A DNA stretch of 64,000 nucleotides from Brucella grignonensis (GTDB lineage: Bacteria; Pseudomonadota; Alphaproteobacteria; Rhizobiales; Rhizobiaceae). Location: positions 222,633 through 286,632 of the forward strand of contig NZ_NNRL01000159.1 of NCBI RefSeq assembly GCF_002252505.1, read 5' to 3'. Numbering within the stretch: the stretch's first letter is position 1; every line of letters begins with the position of its first letter. Positions 36,243 through 44,159 of this stretch are shown in pieces. The notes under the pieces are model-generated. The model did not search any database and was not told where the DNA came from. It saw only the letters and a list, made by a program, of their open reading frames with translations. Position numbers and translations under genes: made by a program.

Positions 36243-38381
36243 CTATTCAGCAGCGACCATATGCTGTTCTTCCTCGTCGTCAGCCGGATCGTCCTCGCCA
36301 TCGCCGGAGAGGAAATCGGGCAGATTGTCGGCTTCCGCCGCAGTGCCCGATGCCGGGTCGACTTCGATACCCTCGTCCGCCATGCGCAGCGGCTCAGGCA
36401 GCCAGCCGGTTTCCGCCAGCAGGCGTTCGGCTTCCTTGGCCATGTCGCCCTTCTTGAGATGTCCGATCAACTCGGCGGCCCGGTCTCCGGCCCCTTCACG
36501 TACAGCTTCAAGGATACGCGGCTTGGTCACGCGGCCGAGATAATTGCCGACCGTCGGCCGCCAGCCCACGGCCACCATGTCGAGGCCGGTCGAACGGGCC
36601 AGCCGGTCAGCCTGCGACAGGCGGATGTCCAGCCCGTGCTGGCTGACGCCCGTGCCGCTGTAAGGGTTCGGCTTCTCATAGAGCGCATTGACACCGAAGC
36701 TGACGCAATGGGCGAGTAACTCCATGCGCGACCCATCGTCCAGATCGGTCAGCCAATCCCAGAGGGCGGCGTCGTCTGCCGGGACATGATCGCCCCAGCG
36801 TTCGTGGCGGTCAGCGATAGCCTTGGCCGACGCGCTGTCGCGCAGATCCTCGGCCTGTGCGGGCAGATGAACCTCCCGGACCTGGGCTTCGAGGCATCCC
36901 TTGCTGGAATGCGGCATGAAGCAATCCATGACCAGCCGGTGGAGCAGTGCCGTCACGGCGACATGCGGGTTCACTGCCACGGCATCCCGCAGCGCCAGGG
37001 TCCGATGCGCGGTCAGTTCGCCAACCAGACGATCGGGCAGCGGCTTGATGGTGTCGGCCTCGTCTTCCTCCTCAGATTCGACTGCCTGGCCGCCCAGCGT
37101 AATGATAGCGCGCTGATGGTTGACTGCCGGTTCTGCCCGCTGGATCACCTCGCCGGTTTCCGGGTCAACGATCTCAGTCTCCGGTTCCGCAGGCGTTTCA
37201 TCCTCGACGCGAACAAACCCACGTTCGACCAGTAGGGCGCCATCGGCGTCGATGCTGATGAAGACACCCGCCATGCCGATCTGTTCCTGCTCGAAGGTCA
37301 TCGGACGACGCTCGAAGGTTTCCAGCGCCTGTTCGATCTCGCCGAGGCGCGCGTCGATCTCGTCCGGCAGTTCGTCAGCCTCGCCATATTCGGCTTCAAG
37401 CCGGTCATATTCGTCGCGCAATGCCTCGCGGGTGGCGCGCTCGTCTTCGCTCAGATCGACCGTGGCGCCGACAATCTGGCGAAGACCATGATCGTGACCA
37501 TAGGGAAAAGTGATGGCGACATCGATCCACTTCCAGCCTTCGGCGGCGATAGCTTCGGCCTCCACTTTCAGCTTTTCGCCCACCAGCCGGTCGAGCAGCA
37601 CCGGATCTTGCAACCAGCCACCATCGTCCTGCTGAAAGAGATCGCGCAGCACGCAGCCACCAGCCTCCTCATAGGCAGCAATACCGACAAAAGCCGCCCG
37701 CTTGTCGCTGGCGCGAACCGTAGTTTCGGTCAGCAGGCGGCGGATGTAATAGGGTTCCTTCTGCCAGCCATCCTTGATCGCATCCCAGACCTGTTCCTGA
37801 CGGGCGTGGTCATTCGACACGGTGAACGCCATCAGCTGTTCCAGCGTCATGCCGTCCTCGGCATAGACGTCGAGCAACACGGGCGAGACGGTGACCAGAC
37901 GGAGACGCTGCTTCACTACCTTCGCATCCACAAAGAAAGCGGCGGCGATGGCTTCCTCGGTCATGCCCTTTTCACGCATGGCCTGGAAGGCGCGGAACTG
38001 ATCGAGCGGATGCAGCGGTGCGCGCTCGATGTTCTCGGCGAGCGAGACCTCATCGATCAGCACATCGGCGCTGGCCTCCGACACGACGCACGGGACCGGT
38101 GCGATCTTGGCGAGGCGCTTCTGCTTGACCAGCAGTTCCAGCGCCCGGAAGCGCCGGCCGCCGGCGGGCACCTCGAACATGCCGGTTTCCTTGCCCTCGG
38201 CATCCACGACCGGGCGGACATGCAGGGACTGGATCAGGCCGCGACGGGCGATAGACTCGGCCAGCTCCTCAACCGAGATCCCGGCCTTGACGCGCCGGAC
38301 GTTGGACTGGCTGAGCACCAGCTTGTTGAAAGGAATGTCGCGCGAGGACGACAGGGTGATCTTCTGAACGGCAGTGGCCAT
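36243..38381 (-). CDS. parB: Large ParB-like nuclease-fold protein
   Basis: 712 aa. ParB/Srx domain at about 10-120 (LSQSNVRRVKAGISVEELAE, GLIQSLHVRP, VPAGGRRFRALELL), then a KorB-like HTH. A long acidic C-terminal region makes it more than twice the size of partition ParB. This large type sits next to ArdC and Strawberry-notch genes in ICEs and may serve establishment rather than partition. Preceded by a leader RNA element. Confidence 0.9.
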   Translation of the reverse strand: MATAVQKITLSSSRDIPFNKLVLSQSNVRRVKAGISVEELAESIARRGLIQSLHVRPVVDAEGKETGMFEVPAGGRRFRALELLVKQKRLAKIAPVPCVVSEASADVLIDEVSLAENIERAPLHPLDQFRAFQAMREKGMTEEAIAAAFFVDAKVVKQRLRLVTVSPVLLDVYAEDGMTLEQLMAFTVSNDHARQEQVWDAIKDGWQKEPYYIRRLLTETTVRASDKRAAFVGIAAYEEAGGCVLRDLFQQDDGGWLQDPVLLDRLVGEKLKVEAEAIAAEGWKWIDVAITFPYGHDHGLRQIVGATVDLSEDERATREALRDEYDRLEAEYGEADELPDEIDARLGEIEQALETFERRPMTFEQEQIGMAGVFISIDADGALLVERGFVRVEDETPAEPETEIVDPETGEVIQRAEPAVNHQRAIITLGGQAVESEEEDEADTIKPLPDRLVGELTAHRTLALRDAVAVNPHVAVTALLHRLVMDCFMPHSSKGCLEAQVREVHLPAQAEDLRDSASAKAIADRHERWGDHVPADDAALWDWLTDLDDGSRMELLAHCVSFGVNALYEKPNPYSGTGVSQHGLDIRLSQADRLARSTGLDMVAVGWRPTVGNYLGRVTKPRILEAVREGAGDRAAELIGHLKKGDMAKEAERLLAETGWLPEPLRMADEGIEVDPASGTAAEADNLPDFLSGDGEDDPADDEEEQHMVAAE

Positions 38382-38395
38382 GTCAGTTACTCCAT

Positions 38396-38437
38396 GACGG
38401 ACGCCGGTGAGCCTCTCTCTCCGGCTATCAGCCCGTC
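38396..38437 (-). promoter_or_regulatory. Conserved stem-loop leader RNA, parB copy
   Basis: Minus-strand 42-nt element: outer stem GACGGG/TCCGTC (closing G-U), inner stem GCCGG/CCGGC fully paired, loop AGAGAGAGGCTCA identical to the 35073 copy. Followed by ATGGAGTAA, a two-codon ORF overlapping the GGAG ribosome site, then the parB start 9 bp later. Confidence 0.72.
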
Positions 38438-38505
38438 ACGAAGCGAAGCGCCGCCCTCTTCCTCTGAAGAGAGCGACGCAAGCCGCAGAACCTGAAACCC
38501 GGAAA

Positions 38506-38901
38506 TCAGGCACTCCGGTTTTCCGTATCGGCGGATGTACGGGAAAAGCTCGCGCCGACGCGGTAGAGCAGACGTTCGGCGGCGCGGATGCTTCCGGTCT
38601 CGCGAGCCGCCTCGGCCCAGACCGAGATCGGGAAATCGCCGGTGAACAGCAGATCGCGCTCGATGCCCATGCCGAAGGGCAGCCGGACTGACTGCATCTC
38701 GCCAAGGCTCCACGAACCCAGTTCGGGATGGCCGAGATCCGCCAGGCCGAACATGATGTCGCCATCCTCATCCAGTTCGGTGGCGAGTCAGGCGCCCTCG
38801 CCGAGGGGGTTGAAGAACTTCACGACCGGGATGTGATCCTGATCGCGCTGGCGACCATTCACCAGCAGGCGGTCTCGCTGTGCGCCGGTCAGGAGGATCA
38901 T
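38506..38901 (-). pseudogene. DUF2958 gene with an internal opal codon
   Basis: From ATG at 38901 (4-bp overlap with ardC) the frame reads MILLTGAQRDRLLVNGRQRD to NPLGEGA, then TGA at 38788-38790, then LATELDEDGDIMFGLADLGH to the end. DUF2958 proteins have Trp at this place, so TGG to TGA is the simplest cause. A restart at ATG 38754 would give 82 aa lacking the N-terminus. DUF2958 usually accompanies ArdC. Confidence 0.82.
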
Positions 38902-39860
38902 GCCGCAGCCCTCCGCTCAGTTAAGCTCGCATCCGGCTCTCCGGTGTCCTCGGCAGGCAGATACGACAGCAGCCAGTCCGCCGCCTTGCTGGCCTGCGAG
39001 GCCGCGCGGACAATGGCGCGGGAATCCTCGCGCATGACCTCCAGCCACGATCCGATGTAATCGGCATGGCGGACGGTCGGCACGATCCCGAGCGCGGCGC
39101 AACTGAAAGCTGCGGTCTGTTCGGCAATCATCTCCTCGAAGGCGTATTTCTTCGAGCCGAACGAGCCGGTCAGATCGCGGTTGAGACGGCTATGATGGCC
39201 GCTGGCGTGACCCAGCTCGTGCAGGGCTGTGCGGTGCCAGTTGATCGGCTCGAAATAGGCTTGCGGAGGCGGCACCTGCACATAGTCGAGGGACGGCATA
39301 TAGAAGGCGCGATTGCCACCGATACGAAAGTCGATGCCGGTGGCCCGGATCAGCGCCTCGACCCGAGGCTCGATCAGGCCCGGCGGCGGTGGCGGCGCGA
39401 CTGCCGTGATGTCATCGGGCAGGCCATCGCATTGTGCGGCATTGAAGACCGTGAACCGCTTCAGGAACGGTATGGCATGCGCATCCTCACCCGTCTCACG
39501 GGCACGGCGTTTTTCGTCCTCGGGGGTGAAACTGTCGGCATAAACGACGGTCGTGCCGCGTTCGCCCTTCCTGACATTGCCGCCAAGCGAAAGCGCCTGG
39601 CGGAACGTCAACCACGCCTGACCGGGGAAACCATGCTGGATGACAGCGCCCCAGAGGATGAGAATATTGATGCCGGAATAGGACCGGCCGGTTGAAGCAT
39701 TTCTCGGCAGGCCCAGCGGGGCGGTATCAGGCGACGCACCCCAGGGCTGGACCCATGGCAACCGCCCTTGCTCCAGCTCGGCGATGATCTTGTTGGTGAT
39801 GTCGTCGTAAAGGTTGCTGCGCGCGCCACCTTCCGCGAGGTTACGACCCTGTCTGGCCAT
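38898..39860 (-). CDS. ardC: ArdC-family antirestriction protein with zincin domain
   Basis: 320 aa. N-terminal ssDNA-binding ArdC domain (YDDITNKIIAELEQGRLPWV, GRSYSGINILILW). C-terminal zincin-like metallopeptidase fold with HELGHASGH and a downstream Glu (FEEMIAEQTAAF). ArdC protects incoming single-stranded DNA from host restriction during conjugation. It has its own stem-loop leader at 39876. Confidence 0.93.
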   Translation of the reverse strand: MARQGRNLAEGGARSNLYDDITNKIIAELEQGRLPWVQPWGASPDTAPLGLPRNASTGRSYSGINILILWGAVIQHGFPGQAWLTFRQALSLGGNVRKGERGTTVVYADSFTPEDEKRRARETGEDAHAIPFLKRFTVFNAAQCDGLPDDITAVAPPPPPGLIEPRVEALIRATGIDFRIGGNRAFYMPSLDYVQVPPPQAYFEPINWHRTALHELGHASGHHSRLNRDLTGSFGSKKYAFEEMIAEQTAAFSCAALGIVPTVRHADYIGSWLEVMREDSRAIVRAASQASKAADWLLSYLPAEDTGEPDASLTERRAAA

Positions 39861-39875
39861 CGGGATGATCTCCGC

Positions 39876-39915
39876 GACGGGCGCCGGAAGCCTCTCCTCC
39901 AGCCCTCAACCCGTC
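39876..39915 (-). promoter_or_regulatory. Conserved stem-loop leader RNA, ardC copy
   Basis: Minus-strand 40-nt element: outer stem GACGGG/CCCGTC, inner stem GCTGG/CCGGC (one G-U), loop AGGAGAGGCTT shortened by two bases. It lies 15 bp before ATG, with GGAG between. Together with the 35073 and 38396 copies it shows pairing kept despite base changes. Confidence 0.7.
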
Positions 39916-40034
39916 ACGGAAAATCCGTCCGTACTCTCACTCTGAAGGGGGCGTTGCGGGGATCTCCCCGCAGAAGGGGTAGGCAGAGACCAAGGCTCGG
40001 CCGCAGGGGAAGGCGTTCCCCTATCCGGACTTCC

Positions 40035-40063
40035 TTGAAAACTGTCAGAAACTCGCGTATATT
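40035..40063 (+). promoter_or_regulatory. Sigma-70-like promoter of the AbiE operon
   Basis: TTGAAA (40035-40040), 17-bp spacer, TATATT (40058-40063), then AGGAG 7 bp before the start codon at 40082. Spacing is ideal for a housekeeping promoter. Confidence 0.6.
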
Positions 40064-40081
40064 TCCAACAGGAGAAAGACG

Positions 40082-40675
40082 ATGACACGGCTGACCGAAC
40101 AGATTCTGGCACATGCGACGGGACTTCCCGAAGGGATGCCCGTGTCCGCCAAGGGCTTGCTCCACCTCGGAAACCGGGCGGCCGTGGATCAGGCATTGTC
40201 GCGTCTGTCCGAGCGCGGGCAGCTCATCCGCGCCGGTCGTGGCGTCTATCTGCGTCCCATCGCCAGTCGGTTTGGCACGCGCGCACCTTCGGTCGAGCAG
40301 GCTGTCGAGGCCCTCGCGACCCAAAAAGGGGAGATCATCGTCTCGAACGGAGCCGCCGCGGCGAACGCGCTTGGCTTGACGACGCAGGTGCCCGTCCGCT
40401 CGGTCTATCTGACCTCCGGACGCAGCCGAAAGATGCACCTCGGCAAGCAGGTCGTCGAATTGCGGCACGCGCCGCGCTGGCAACTGGCCCTGGCCAACCG
40501 CCCCGCAGGGGAGGCCGTGCGGGCGCTGGCTTGGCTCGGCCCCGAAAGGGCGGAGGCCGCGCTCACGACATTGAAACGGAAGATGCCGCCCGGCGTGTTC
40601 GGCGAACTGGTCGCCGCCGCGCCGCAGTTTCCGACATGGCTCGCACAGAGCGTCGGAAAGGCGGCCTATGGCTGA
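40082..40675 (+). CDS. AbiEi-like antitoxin (DUF6088)
   Basis: 197 aa. The N-terminal winged helix (AVDQALSRLSERGQLIRAGR, GVYLRP) and the remaining domain match type IV antitoxin AbiEi/DUF6088. It should repress the operon and counter the AbiEii nucleotidyltransferase. It overlaps the next gene by 8 bp. With the toxin truncated, the system is probably inactive. Confidence 0.87.
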   Translation: MTRLTEQILAHATGLPEGMPVSAKGLLHLGNRAAVDQALSRLSERGQLIRAGRGVYLRPIASRFGTRAPSVEQAVEALATQKGEIIVSNGAAAANALGLTTQVPVRSVYLTSGRSRKMHLGKQVVELRHAPRWQLALANRPAGEAVRALAWLGPERAEAALTTLKRKMPPGVFGELVAAAPQFPTWLAQSVGKAAYG

Positions 40676-41152
40676 CGTTTTCCTCCAGCTTTCGGCCGAG
40701 GATCGGCGTGATGCACTGGGCGTCGCTGCCGACCGTTCGGGTCGCCCCACCCATCTTCTCGAAAAGGATGTGTGGGTGGTGTGGGCGCTGGCGACCCTCT
40801 ACGCGGCACCGCTCGGCGAGCATCTGGTGTTCAAGGGCGGCACGTCGCTGTCGAAAGCCTATCAGGTCATTCGCCGGTTTTCGGAGGACGTGGATCTGAC
40901 CTACGACATTCGGGCGATTGCGCCCGATCTGGTTGGGGACAATGGCGAGGGTCTGCCGAAGACACGAAGCGAGGAAAAGCGCTGGTCCAGCGAGGTCCGT
41001 CGGCGGTTACCGGCATGGGTCGCGGAAACCGTGCAGCCTGTGATCGAGACCGCACTGGCCGTCGAAGGTCTGGCGGCGGCCGTCCGCATCGAGGATGAGA
41101 AGCTCTTCATCGACTATGAGGCGACCGCAGCCGGGTCCGGCTATGTGGCTCC
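40668..41152 (+). pseudogene. AbiEii nucleotidyltransferase toxin, 3' part lost
   Basis: About 160 residues of AbiEii/AbiGii: LVFKGGTSLSKAYQVIRRFS and EDVDLTYDI give the nucleotidyltransferase GS and DxD motifs. After EATAAGSGYVAP (about 41150) the sequence changes to the end of a Tn7-like element. The frame happens to continue into tnsA, so the open frame 40668-41993 is a chance fusion. Full AbiEii is about 300 residues. Confidence 0.82.
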
Positions 41153-41180
41153 AAGCGGACGGCTTGCAGACTGTGAACGC

Positions 41181-41314
41181 GCAAAAGATGATGTCCCTCC
41201 GGGGCTCGTCGGCGCTCGAAATAGGCAACAGAAGATGACCCCGTACCCACAGAAGGCGTCCCCAGTTCGCAATCGGCGACAGTTGACGTCCCTGGTTTCT
41301 GAAGTGGCGTCCAG
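41181..41314. repeat. Five short repeats at the Tn7-like end (putative TnsB sites)
   Basis: Related words of the form ACAGAAGAYGTCCC occur at about 41181-41198, 41226-41243, 41248-41265, 41277-41294 and 41297-41314, all in one orientation (GATGTCCC, GATGACCCC, GGCGTCCCC, GACGTCCC, GGCGTCCA). Several transposase-binding repeats at one end are characteristic of Tn7-like transposons. Confidence 0.55.
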
Positions 41315-41993
41315 GTGGACCGACGAGCCGCTCCCGCCTCGACCCTTGAGCGCCGTCCGCGGCTCAATCTCAGTTCCACCTCGAGGCCCGCTAGTATCCT
41401 TCGAGTCGTCGATCGAGCGCGACTTCCTGATGTTCTGTAGGACGAGCCATCGCGTCACCGCCGTTTATGCCCAACGCCTGGTGATTGATTTCCAGGATGT
41501 GAAACGCGGAGCGGCTCGTCGGTACACACCTGATTTCGTTGTGGAGGTCGACGCCGCCGCTGGGCTCTCATGGCGAAGGGCGGTCGTTGAGGTGAAGACC
41601 CAGCGCGATCTTTGGCGCTCCCGCAGGATGATGCGCGCGCCCTATGCCGCCGCGCGAACGTGGGCCGCGGGGCAAGAAGGAACGATCTTCCGAGTGGTGA
41701 CCGACCGGATGATGAGCGGTGAGTGGTTGGCCAGCACCCGGTTGTTGTCAGGCCACCTCGACAAGCCTTTCGATGTGCAATTCGAGCAGGATTGCGTCGC
41801 CTTCCTGCAACAACGTGACAGCTATCGCATCAGCGAGATTCTCGCGCTGGCGCAACAACGAGGTCTTAATCCTCAAGCTCTACTGCCCGCGCTCTACCGT
41901 ATGGTCGCGCGAGGCCAACTCTCCCTCGACCGCGGTCAGCCGATTGGACCTCAGACGTGGGTTACCGTTGTTGGATCGCAGAAGCGACTATGA
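41235..41993 (+). CDS. tnsA: TnsA-like transposon endonuclease
   Basis: About 252 aa if ATG at 41235 is used; later GTG starts are possible. Catalytic triad of TnsA visible: Glu in FESSIERDFL, Asp in YTPDFVVEV and ExK in VVEVKTQRD. A C-terminal winged-helix region (YRISEILALAQQRGLNPQAL) ends PQTWVTVVGSQKRL. TnsA makes the 5' cuts at Tn7-like ends. Without a whole tnsB it cannot transpose the element. Confidence 0.82.
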   Translation: MTPYPQKASPVRNRRQLTSLVSEVASRWTDEPLPPRPLSAVRGSISVPPRGPLVSFESSIERDFLMFCRTSHRVTAVYAQRLVIDFQDVKRGAARRYTPDFVVEVDAAAGLSWRRAVVEVKTQRDLWRSRRMMRAPYAAARTWAAGQEGTIFRVVTDRMMSGEWLASTRLLSGHLDKPFDVQFEQDCVAFLQQRDSYRISEILALAQQRGLNPQALLPALYRMVARGQLSLDRGQPIGPQTWVTVVGSQKRL

Positions 41994-42261
41994 GGCGAAG
42001 CGCGCACTACCCGGGCCAGGGGCGCCGCTCGACATTTCGACGATGGATGAGGCGCAGGTCGCCGAAGCCGAGCGCCGGCGCGACATCATCGCGCGCCTGG
42101 AAGCCGCAGGTCGGTTCGACAGCGCGACCGTGGAGGCCGCGGCCGCCGAGTTCGGCGCCAGCAAGCGGCAATTCAATCGCTACCGCAAAAGCCTCCGAGA
42201 TACCGGCGCGCTGAGCCTGATGAAGAACGGCCGCTTCGTCGGTCGGGCCAAACTAGTGGCG
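41968..42261 (+). pseudogene. TnsB-like transposase, N-terminal fragment
   Basis: The frame following tnsA (TTG at 41968 or 41971, overlapping its stop) reads LLDRRSDYEAKRALPGPGAP and an HTH (AAAEFGASKRQFNRYRKSLR), consistent with a TnsB N-terminus. Around 42215-42260 the sequence runs in frame into an unrelated gene. No DDE domain remains. Confidence 0.55.
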
Positions 42262-42726
42262 ATGATCGAACCGGTGCTGCAGCTGCGAGGCCACCACTAC
42301 ATGTCGAACCGGCTCGAAGCGGGCCTGCAGTTCAAGAAGGTGAAGCGCGGCAAACTCCAGAACGAAACGATGATCGGTTGCATGAACCCGGCCGAGCGCG
42401 AGCTTGAAGCGCGGACCTACGACCACAAATGGGATCCGGTTCGGGTCTACTGCGACGAGTTCACTGAGAAGAACGGGCCGGTGCTGATCGGCGACCAGCC
42501 GACCTTGCAGGTCTATGCCCGCATGTTCTGGCGTAACCAGTTCATGTACACCGACGACTACATCCGCAACCACCCGGCCCGCGTCAACTTCGTGGTCACC
42601 TTGCAGTCCAAGGACCCAGAGGCCGACGTCTACAACGAGTTCCGGCGGATCATGGCCGAGAACGTCGAGACCGCCGTGGTCGAACAGGAAATCGATCTTG
42701 AGATCGACGGCGAGGACGAGGCTTAA
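42262..42726 (+). CDS. Unrecognised protein, first of a small gene trio
   Basis: 154 aa from ATG at 42262, although the frame is open further upstream. Aromatic-rich (MFWRNQFMYTDDYIRNHPAR, ARTYDHKWDPVRVYCDEF), very acidic C-terminus (EQEIDLEIDGEDEA). I do not recognise it. Two bases after the stop a Cas2/SinR-like gene starts, then a small membrane protein gene overlaps that by 4 bp, so the three look like an operon cut off from its original home. Confidence 0.55.
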   Translation: MIEPVLQLRGHHYMSNRLEAGLQFKKVKRGKLQNETMIGCMNPAERELEARTYDHKWDPVRVYCDEFTEKNGPVLIGDQPTLQVYARMFWRNQFMYTDDYIRNHPARVNFVVTLQSKDPEADVYNEFRRIMAENVETAVVEQEIDLEIDGEDEA

Positions 42727-42728
42727 GG

Positions 42729-43003
42729 TGCTCAACGTCTTCGTCGCCTATGACCTGATGCATCCTGGCCAGAACTATGGGGCGGTGGAGGCCGCCGTGT
42801 CGGGGCTCGGGTCTGCGGTGAAGCTCCTCAACACCACCTGGTACGTCCGCACCGGCCTGTCGCTTGATCAAGTCCGCGCCCACGTCAGCGCGGCCATGGA
42901 CCTGAATGATCGGCTGCTGGTGATCGACGCCGCCAACGCGTCCGGATGGAATGTAAACCAGGCCACCTGGCAAACGGTCCACGCGCTCTGGAATCAGCCA
43001 TGA
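42729..43003 (+). CDS. SinR/VapD/Cas2-fold small protein
   Basis: 91 aa with GTG start at 42729. LNVFVAYDLMHPGQNYGAVE, then a short strand-rich middle (LLNTTWYVRTGLSLDQVRAH) and DRLLVIDAANASGW follow the ferredoxin-like pattern of SinR/Cas2/VapD-type proteins (YDL near the first strand, D-LLV near the last). No CRISPR array or cas1 nearby. Possible ribonuclease or structural paralogue; unproven. Confidence 0.6.
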
Positions 43004-43176
43004 GTTGGCCGAGCGTCCTGGCAATGGGGATCTGTCTCGCCATCGTGGTGTGCGGCTGTTGGCTGATGGATCGCGCGGGAATCGTTAGGGCAGGTGCATC
43101 CAGCGGGGCGAGCACCGACGATGGCGTCGTTGCCGTCGGCGTGGTTAGGCGAGCCGGTCGGCATAGGCGAGCTTGA
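43000..43176 (+). CDS. Small membrane protein, 3' end altered by junction
   Basis: 58 codons; ATG at 43000 overlaps the preceding stop (ATGA). MSWPSVLAMGICLAIVVCGC is one membrane helix. Its last residues read antisense into the truncated gamma-glutamyltransferase, so the original C-terminus is probably lost at a junction near 43100-43145. Confidence 0.45.
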   Translation: MSWPSVLAMGICLAIVVCGCWLMDRAGIVRAGASSGASTDDGVVAVGVVRRAGRHRRA

Positions 43177-44026
43177 GCAGTTCCGCGGACATGTGCACCG
43201 CGTGCGCGTTGATTTCGGCGAGGTGCGACGCAGGTTCGCATTCGGCGATGTTCAGCGCCTCGAGCAAGATCATCCCTTGGCTCGGCAAGCCGGTCTGGTG
43301 GATTCTCCATCCCCGATAGGTCGTCTCAATAGTCGGCTCGAAGTCAGTCCGGTGGAGGTGCAGATCCTCGCAGCGCAGGGCGCCCCCGGCGGCCCCCACC
43401 GCTCGATTGATGTGGTCCGCGACGGGCCCCACATAGAATCCCGCGACGCCTCGCTCGGCGATGCGGGTCAGGGTCCGGGCCAGGTCGCTCTGTCTCAGGA
43501 TGGTCCCCATGCCGGGAACGGTCCCGTCCTTCAGAAAGACCGCTGCGGCTTCCGAGTGGCGTCGAAGGAGCGGCTCACTCACCGCGATGGACCAGGCCCC
43601 CAGGCGCGTCAGAGGAAATCCGCGGTCAGCAAGGCCGATCGCGGGCGCCATGACCTGGTGCAGGGACAATCGTCCGAAGCGCTGATGCATCTCGACCAAG
43701 GCGTGGACCATGCCGGGCACGCCAATAGACAAGGCGCCTCGATAGGGCATTTTAACCTCGCCGGTGGATGTCGGGCGGCCGGCGGCGATCATCTGATCAA
43801 GCGTGCAGCCAAGCGGCGACGCCCCTGCTCCGAGCACTGCGAGAGGCGCCTGCGTCTGGCCTGGAAGGTGGAGGATCGCAAAGAGATCGCCACCCAGGCC
43901 GCACATCTCGGGCATCACGACGCTCGCGGCGAACCCAGCGGCGACCGCTGCGTCGATGGCGTTCCCGCCGTTGCGCAGCATGTCGACGCCGGCGCTGGCG
44001 GCGAGAGGATGAGCCGCAGCCACCAT
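43145..44026 (-). pseudogene. Gamma-glutamyltransferase, truncated
   Basis: 294 codons of an expected 500 or more. MVAAAHPLAASAGVDMLRNG, GGNAIDAAVAAGFAA, MCGLGGDLFAI and the region up to KLAYADRLA are classic GGT N-terminal-subunit motifs. TAA follows at once, so the catalytic Thr small subunit is absent. Upstream of 44026 the frame continues (PTFSRDG) to a GGAGG site at about 44111-44115 followed by ATT, so the true start is unclear. Inactive as a GGT. Confidence 0.85.
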
Positions 44027-44159
44027 TCCGTCCCGACTGAACGTCGGGCTCTCGCGACGCCGCCCCAGTGCGGCGCCGGTCGGGATACAGGAAAGCCGAT
44101 CAATGCAGGTTCCTCCCCCTATGGCTGTGCGGCAAAGCCTAGGATTGTCTTGCCGACGT

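Noticed and set aside
40668..41993. A single 441-codon protein joining AbiEii and TnsA
   Set aside because: The two halves belong to different families and the join coincides with transposon-end repeats; a chance in-frame fusion.
42729..43003. Cas2 of a CRISPR system
   Set aside because: No cas1, effector gene or repeat-spacer array anywhere in the window; the fold also occurs in SinR and VapD proteins.
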